Of a stretch of DNA of 64,000 nt, positions 60,201-64,000 are shown in pieces. The notes below the pieces were generated by a model. That model was not told where the DNA came from, did no database searches, and worked only from the letters and a program-made list of their open reading frames with translations. A program made the position numbers and the translations under genes. Source of the DNA: Flavobacteriales bacterium (GTDB lineage: Bacteria; Bacteroidota; Bacteroidia; JACJYZ01); the NCBI GenBank assembly GCA_020635855.1, contig JACJYZ010000002.1, positions 310,001-374,000 on the forward strand, written 5' to 3'. Position 1 is the stretch's first letter, and each line of letters opens with the position of its first letter.

Positions 60201-63200
60201 TTATTCTTTCGTGTCAAAGATGGGCATGAAAATAACAACTTTCGTACCACATGCTTGTCCGTTCCTGTACATATCTTCAATCCGAAAGTCGATTTGCTGG
60301 CCTGCGCTCAGGTGCAGGTTCTGGAGACGTTCCCGCGTCACCAGCAATCCCACCGAGTGATGGGCTTTGGCATTCCCCTGACCTGCTTCGGCTGCCCGGG
60401 TTCTTCCCACACCGTTGTCTTCTACCGTGCACAAGAGGTTGTTCCCGGATTTCTTCATGGTGATGGTGATCAGGCCTGGTTTTTTCAACGGCATGATGCC
60501 ATGAATGATGGCGTTTTCAATGGCAGGCTGGATGATCATCGGAGGGATCATGTCGAATTCCGGTTCCAGCTCGGGGTCGATGTCGAACCGGAAATCGAAT
60601 TTGTTTTGAAAGCGCAGTTGCTCGAGTTCCATGTAAAACTGAAGGGTCCTGATCTCATTTTCCAGCGGGATGCAGTTGGATCGGGAGTTCTCCAGAATCA
60701 ACCTTATCAACCGGGCGAATTTGGAGAGGTAACGCTCTGCCGAAGCGGTATCGTGCCCGGAGATAAAACTTTGTATGGAGTTCAGGCTGTTGAAAATGAA
60801 ATGCGGATTCATTTGCGCCCGCAGTGCCGACTGTTCCAGTTCGAGGGCGCGTTTCTGTGTTTCAAGGATCCGGGTCTCCATGGCACTTTTCCGTTTGATG
60901 GTGCGGATCCGCATGTATACCGAGAACCAGATGCCTGCAAGGATCACTGTAACGGCGCTGATCCGGAACCACAATGTTTGCCATACCGGCGGCAGGATGT
61001 TGAAAGTAAGTGTTGCCGGTTGATTGCTGGCAATACCGTTTTTGGTGAAGGCCCTTACCATGAAACGGTAGTGCCCGGGCTCCAGTCCGTGGTAACGGGC
61101 AGACCGGTCGGATGAAAAATTCCATTTGGTTTCCAGTCCTTCCAACTTATAACCGTATCGGGTTTCTCCATGTTCCCTGAAGTTCAAACCCAGGAACCGG
61201 ATGTCAATGGTGTTTTTGAAATAGGGCAATTCTTCTTCGTTCCTGATGTTCTCCGGCTTGCCCATGATGGATGTGCCCGTGATAAATATGGGCGGTGAAT
61301 AAGCTGGCGGTGACATCCGGGATTTACTCACCTTGCTCAACCCCTTTGACGTAGCTACCCATACATCATCATCCCTGACTGCAATGGAGAATACTTCATC
61401 GCTTGCCAGCCCCCGGGATGAGTTGATATGTTCGAACAGGGGATTTTCTTCCGGGCTTCTTCCCGTCCACGACATGCGTGTGAGCCCCCTGTTGGTTGCC
61501 ATCCACACACTGTTGCCATCGGGCACAATGCGGTGGCAAGTGCTGCTGACCAACCCGCTATGGATGGTGAGATGGTGCAATGAATCGTTCTCAATGAAGT
61601 AGACGCCGTTGCCTTTGGTACCGAACCACGTGCGACCTTCTGTGTCCTGTTCAATATCCAACGCGCGTCCTTTGTAGGCTGGATATTCCGATGTGATCTC
61701 TTTGAAATGCCCCTGGTGAAAGTGCCATACCCTGTCGAGCGTACCCAGCCAGAAATCCGATTGATCCTTGCCGGCGATCGATAGAACGCGTTCATGAATG
61801 ATTGCTCCGCTGCTGTCTGAATAGGGTTCCAACTTTTTGTCTTTTTCCCAGGTAGATAATCCTATGCTGCTGCCCCACAGGAAGCGTCCGTTGCCAAGTT
61901 CCATGAAACACAGTCCGCCATAGTCTGAAACCGGAGAAATAGGAATTCCGGGCCGCATCCTTGAGGGATCTATGATATAGGTGTTCAACAATGTAACGAT
62001 GGCGATGTGCCCGTTTTTCAACGACTTTACTATCACCACTTCTTTCTTTTGCGAAGGAGATCGATGAGAAACCAACGGAAAACATTCGGTGCCCTCCGGT
62101 GTGATCCGGAACAGCCGACCGTTGCCAAATCCGCCCCAGAGGGTACCTCCGCGATCAACACCAATGGCACGCAGGTAATCGGCAGGTATGCTGTCGGACG
62201 CATCATAGTTCAGAATATGCAGAAACGGGATCATGAAAACACCTTTGCCGCTGGCGCTGCACCAGTAATTGCCTTCGGAATCCTGTATGAAGCAAGTGAT
62301 CATTTCCGTGCCGAAGTAGTGCCGGGGTGGGTTATGCAGGTTGTTTGCATCCAACCGATACAGACCACCTCCGTGCGTACCCAGCCAGATGTGGCCATCC
62401 CGGTCATTGTTGATCCAGATGATCATCTGGGGTATCACCGCGGAATCCAGGATGTGCCTACGGTTTGTCAGGTACAGTTTGTTGTAGAAGCTGAATGCAA
62501 ACGTGGTATCGTTCAGTATCTTGAAAAAGGGGTGGTTGCTGACTTTGAATTTTTCAGTCTGATAGATCTGCGTGTTCTGATCACCCTTCTGAAAATTGAA
62601 GAAGATGCGGTAGGGGCGAGGTGATGAATACCTCGTAATGTATCCGGGAAGGTACCCTCCGGGCTCCACTTCACGGATGTAGGCTTGCAGCACGCCGGGG
62701 TTGGTTTGCAGCGTTACCTTTCCCGACGGTGTGATCATGGCATATCCGTTGGGAAGGATGCTGAGCCACACGTTGTCATGATGGTCGACATACAGGTAGT
62801 ACCTGTTCTTTGACTTGCCCTCGAATGCCTCCTGGATCTTGTCGTTGTGCGGGTATACCACCACGGTATCACCATCCAGGTACGACAGGTTTCCGCTGAA
62901 CGGAATGAACCAGATGCGACCTTTGTAGTCTTCATAAATGCGGAACACCGTGTTGTCCGGCAACCCCTTGTCCATGTCAAAGGTCTCGAACTCGTACCCG
63001 TTGTATCTGCTTGCACCGTTGGAAGTGGCGAACCAGATGAAACCCCTGGAGTCTTGTATGATGTTGTATACGTCCGAACTGGGGAGCCCGTCGTTCACAT
63101 TGTAGAAAACATGGCCGGGATGCTGGGCGCGAACGGCAACGGACATCACCATGAAAGCGCAGGTGAGGGCCATTGCGAAAACGTAACGGGTATGTTGCTG

Positions 63201-63215
63201 CCGCGTCGGAATCAC
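60201..63215 (-). CDS. Two-component sensor histidine kinase with Reg_prop propeller and Y_Y_Y domain
   Basis: The start is set at GTG 63215, which overlaps the preceding TrmH stop as GTGA and yields a full signal peptide (IPTRQQHTRYVFAMALTCAF, then VMSVAVRAQ); the product is 1004 residues. Reg_prop repeats such as DGLPSSDVYNIIQDSRGFIWFATSNGASRYNG fill the periplasmic part, followed by Y_Y_Y (GYKLEGLETKWNFSSDRSARY), one transmembrane helix (FRISAVTVILAGIWFSVYM), a coiled region and a LytS-type His_kinase domain (LRAQMNPHFIFNSLNSIQSFI holding the phosphorylated His), then an ATPase with ENAIIHGI and EDNGVGRTRA. Cognate regulator is the LytTR gene next to it. The ligand is unknown. Confidence 0.9.
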   Translation of the reverse strand: MIPTRQQHTRYVFAMALTCAFMVMSVAVRAQHPGHVFYNVNDGLPSSDVYNIIQDSRGFIWFATSNGASRYNGYEFETFDMDKGLPDNTVFRIYEDYKGRIWFIPFSGNLSYLDGDTVVVYPHNDKIQEAFEGKSKNRYYLYVDHHDNVWLSILPNGYAMITPSGKVTLQTNPGVLQAYIREVEPGGYLPGYITRYSSPRPYRIFFNFQKGDQNTQIYQTEKFKVSNHPFFKILNDTTFAFSFYNKLYLTNRRHILDSAVIPQMIIWINNDRDGHIWLGTHGGGLYRLDANNLHNPPRHYFGTEMITCFIQDSEGNYWCSASGKGVFMIPFLHILNYDASDSIPADYLRAIGVDRGGTLWGGFGNGRLFRITPEGTECFPLVSHRSPSQKKEVVIVKSLKNGHIAIVTLLNTYIIDPSRMRPGIPISPVSDYGGLCFMELGNGRFLWGSSIGLSTWEKDKKLEPYSDSSGAIIHERVLSIAGKDQSDFWLGTLDRVWHFHQGHFKEITSEYPAYKGRALDIEQDTEGRTWFGTKGNGVYFIENDSLHHLTIHSGLVSSTCHRIVPDGNSVWMATNRGLTRMSWTGRSPEENPLFEHINSSRGLASDEVFSIAVRDDDVWVATSKGLSKVSKSRMSPPAYSPPIFITGTSIMGKPENIRNEEELPYFKNTIDIRFLGLNFREHGETRYGYKLEGLETKWNFSSDRSARYHGLEPGHYRFMVRAFTKNGIASNQPATLTFNILPPVWQTLWFRISAVTVILAGIWFSVYMRIRTIKRKSAMETRILETQKRALELEQSALRAQMNPHFIFNSLNSIQSFISGHDTASAERYLSKFARLIRLILENSRSNCIPLENEIRTLQFYMELEQLRFQNKFDFRFDIDPELEPEFDMIPPMIIQPAIENAIIHGIMPLKKPGLITITMKKSGNNLLCTVEDNGVGRTRAAEAGQGNAKAHHSVGLLVTRERLQNLHLSAGQQIDFRIEDMYRNGQACGTKVVIFMPIFDTKE

Positions 63216-63757
63216 TTGGAGCCGGAAAGTATTTGGTGATTTTGCCGGAACACTTCCCATGCGACAATGCCAGCAGCCACCGAAATGTTGAGGGAATGTT
63301 TGCTGCCTGCCTGCGGAATTTCCCACACTTCATCACAAAGTTTCAGTGCGTCAATGTGTACCCCCTCCACTTCATGTCCGAATACCAGGGCCAGCGGTTG
63401 GCCGGTGGTTTCTACATCCGGCAGAGATATGCTTTGATCGGTTTGCTCGATACCGATGATGCGGTATCCGTCGCCACGTGCACGAAGAATGGCATCGATG
63501 GTGGTTTCATGGTGTTCCCACTTCACGGTTTCGGTGGCGCCCAGGGCGGTCTTCAGGATCTCTTTGTGCGGAGGCACGGCTGTGATACCGCAGCAGTAGA
63601 TAGCTTCCAACCGGAATGCGTCGGCGGTGCGGAAAACAGAGCCCACATTCAGCGCGCTTCTCACACGATCAAGGATGATGCGCACCGGAAGTTTGTCGGC
63701 AACCTGGTGTTCGGATACTGACAACCGGTTCAGTGCGTCGTTTTGCAATTTCTTCAT
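63212..63757 (-). CDS. TrmH/SpoU family RNA 2'-O-methyltransferase
   Basis: The 181-residue protein has the SPOUT pattern: VRIILDRVRSALNVGSVFRTADAF (motif 1 with N-x-G-x-x-x-R-T-A), PLALVFGHEVEGV (motif 2) and IPQAGSKHSLNISVAAGIVAWEVFRQ (motif 3, the SAM-binding knot). It is a 2'-O-methyltransferase for tRNA or rRNA; the precise site cannot be told apart from sequence alone. Its TGA overlaps the GTG of the sensor kinase by three bases, an unusual partner for a two-component operon. Confidence 0.92.
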   Translation of the reverse strand: MKKLQNDALNRLSVSEHQVADKLPVRIILDRVRSALNVGSVFRTADAFRLEAIYCCGITAVPPHKEILKTALGATETVKWEHHETTIDAILRARGDGYRIIGIEQTDQSISLPDVETTGQPLALVFGHEVEGVHIDALKLCDEVWEIPQAGSKHSLNISVAAGIVAWEVFRQNHQILSGSK

Positions 63758-63833
63758 TGGCTTGCTCAGGTTGCCCGGCCGGTTTGTTGAAGGATTGTTT
63801 AAAAGAATTCAGGGAGGATGCTTTTGATCCTGC

Positions 63834-63841
63834 TATCTTTA
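63834..63841 (+). promoter_or_regulatory. Candidate -7 promoter element (TATCTTTA) for mutS
   Basis: TATCTTTA has one mismatch to TAnnTTTG and lies 17 bases before the ATG at 63858. No good -33 at normal spacing. Confidence 0.35.
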
Positions 63842-63857
63842 GGGTTTATCCGGTTCC

Positions 63858-64000
63858 ATGGCAGAGGTCAAAAATAAGAAGAAGGTAACAGAAACCCCCT
63901 TGATGAAGCAATATAATGAGATCAAGGGCAAACACCCGGATGCATTGTTGCTGTTCCGGGTGGGTGATTTCTACGAAACATTCGGATCGGATGCAGTCAG
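63858..64000 (+). CDS. mutS: DNA mismatch repair protein MutS, N-terminal part (3' truncated)
   Basis: ATG 63858 opens a frame to the end of the window (about 47 residues). MAEVKNKKKVTETPLMKQYN followed by EIKGKHPDALLLFRVGDFYETFGSDAV matches the MutS N-terminal mismatch-recognition domain; P-L-M-K-Q-Y and F-R-V-G-D-F-Y-E-x-F are the invariant motifs, with the Phe-x-Glu that touches the mismatch (F-Y-E). MutS dimers detect base mismatches and recruit MutL. The rest of the gene lies outside. Confidence 0.95.
   Translation, partial: MAEVKNKKKVTETPLMKQYNEIKGKHPDALLLFRVGDFYETFGSDAV

Noticed and set aside
59964..61115. Plus-strand 383-codon open frame across the kinase and regulator genes
   Set aside because: It is a shadow of two convincing minus-strand genes and has no recognisable protein features.
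1..64000. CRISPR arrays, tRNA or rRNA genes, insertion sequences, prophage or integration sites
   Set aside because: No regular spacer-repeat arrays, cloverleaf-type sequences, transposase or integrase reading frames were seen. A short tRNA could be missed by eye; tRNAscan-SE would settle this.

Overview
The window looks like a chromosomal piece of a Bacteroidota (Flavobacteriia/Sphingobacteriia-type) genome, probably environmental. Evidence seen in the sequence: secreted proteins that end in type IX secretion (T9SS) C-terminal domains, a SprB-like repeat, a YfhO-family membrane protein, DUF4783 and DUF4834 proteins, a CarB without the C-terminal MGS domain, a Reg_prop/Y_Y_Y sensor kinase paired with a LytTR regulator, and several promoters of the Bacteroidota type (TTTG, about 19 nt, TAnnTTTG). 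No rRNA, tRNA, CRISPR array, insertion sequence or phage gene was found. Both ends cut genes: a sulfotransferase at the left and mutS at the right.

Region 1 (1-26022) is a surface-polysaccharide (O-antigen, capsule or exopolysaccharide) locus. It holds about ten glycosyltransferases (families 1/4 and 2), a DUF5672 protein, a GT11-like fucosyltransferase candidate, several SAM methyltransferases (one FkbM type), an acyltransferase-3 plus SGNH pair, a polysaccharide deacetylase plus GNAT pair, a second deacetylase-like protein, an asparagine-synthase-type amidotransferase, and a polytopic membrane protein that is the best Wzy-like polymerase candidate. Most plus-strand genes overlap by 1-19 bp or are a few bases apart, so they form long operons interrupted by short minus-strand units. 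One glycosyltransferase carries a -1 frameshift at a T9 run.

Region 2 (26024-28950) is housekeeping: rlmH, a DUF4783 protein, nadC and a YihY/BrkB membrane protein. Region 3 (29348-34934) encodes exported proteins: an unknown secreted protein followed by a papain-like protease with PKD and T9SS domains, then a 1087-residue protein that joins an M1 metallopeptidase to what looks like an Omp85-like outer-membrane barrel. Region 4 (34981-43841) returns to polysaccharide genes: a Wzx-like flippase, a TylF-like methyltransferase, a short NAD-binding epimerase-like protein, two glycosyltransferases, another methyltransferase and YfhO. Region 5 (44100-46732) is a three-gene cassette of exported proteins: a transglutaminase-like protein, an unknown protein, and a small SprB-repeat/T9SS protein.

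Region 6 (46744-58743) is mostly core metabolism and translation: DUF4834, carB, an alpha/beta hydrolase, rpmH, an MsbA-like ABC exporter, rsmG, an ECF-type sigma factor, a membrane GT2, tgt, folK, and an abundant-looking OmpA/TPR lipoprotein with a strong terminator. Region 7 (58744-64000) has a roughly 685-bp gene-free stretch with several hairpins, then a LytTR response regulator, its sensor kinase and a TrmH-type methyltransferase (all minus strand), and the start of mutS.

The most interesting points are the M1-peptidase/barrel fusion, the transglutaminase/SprB secreted cassette, the papain-like protease cassette, the in-frame T TTT TTA slippery site in a glycosyltransferase, promoters placed so close to start codons that the mRNAs should be leaderless, and a Tgt that lacks the usual zinc-binding cysteines.
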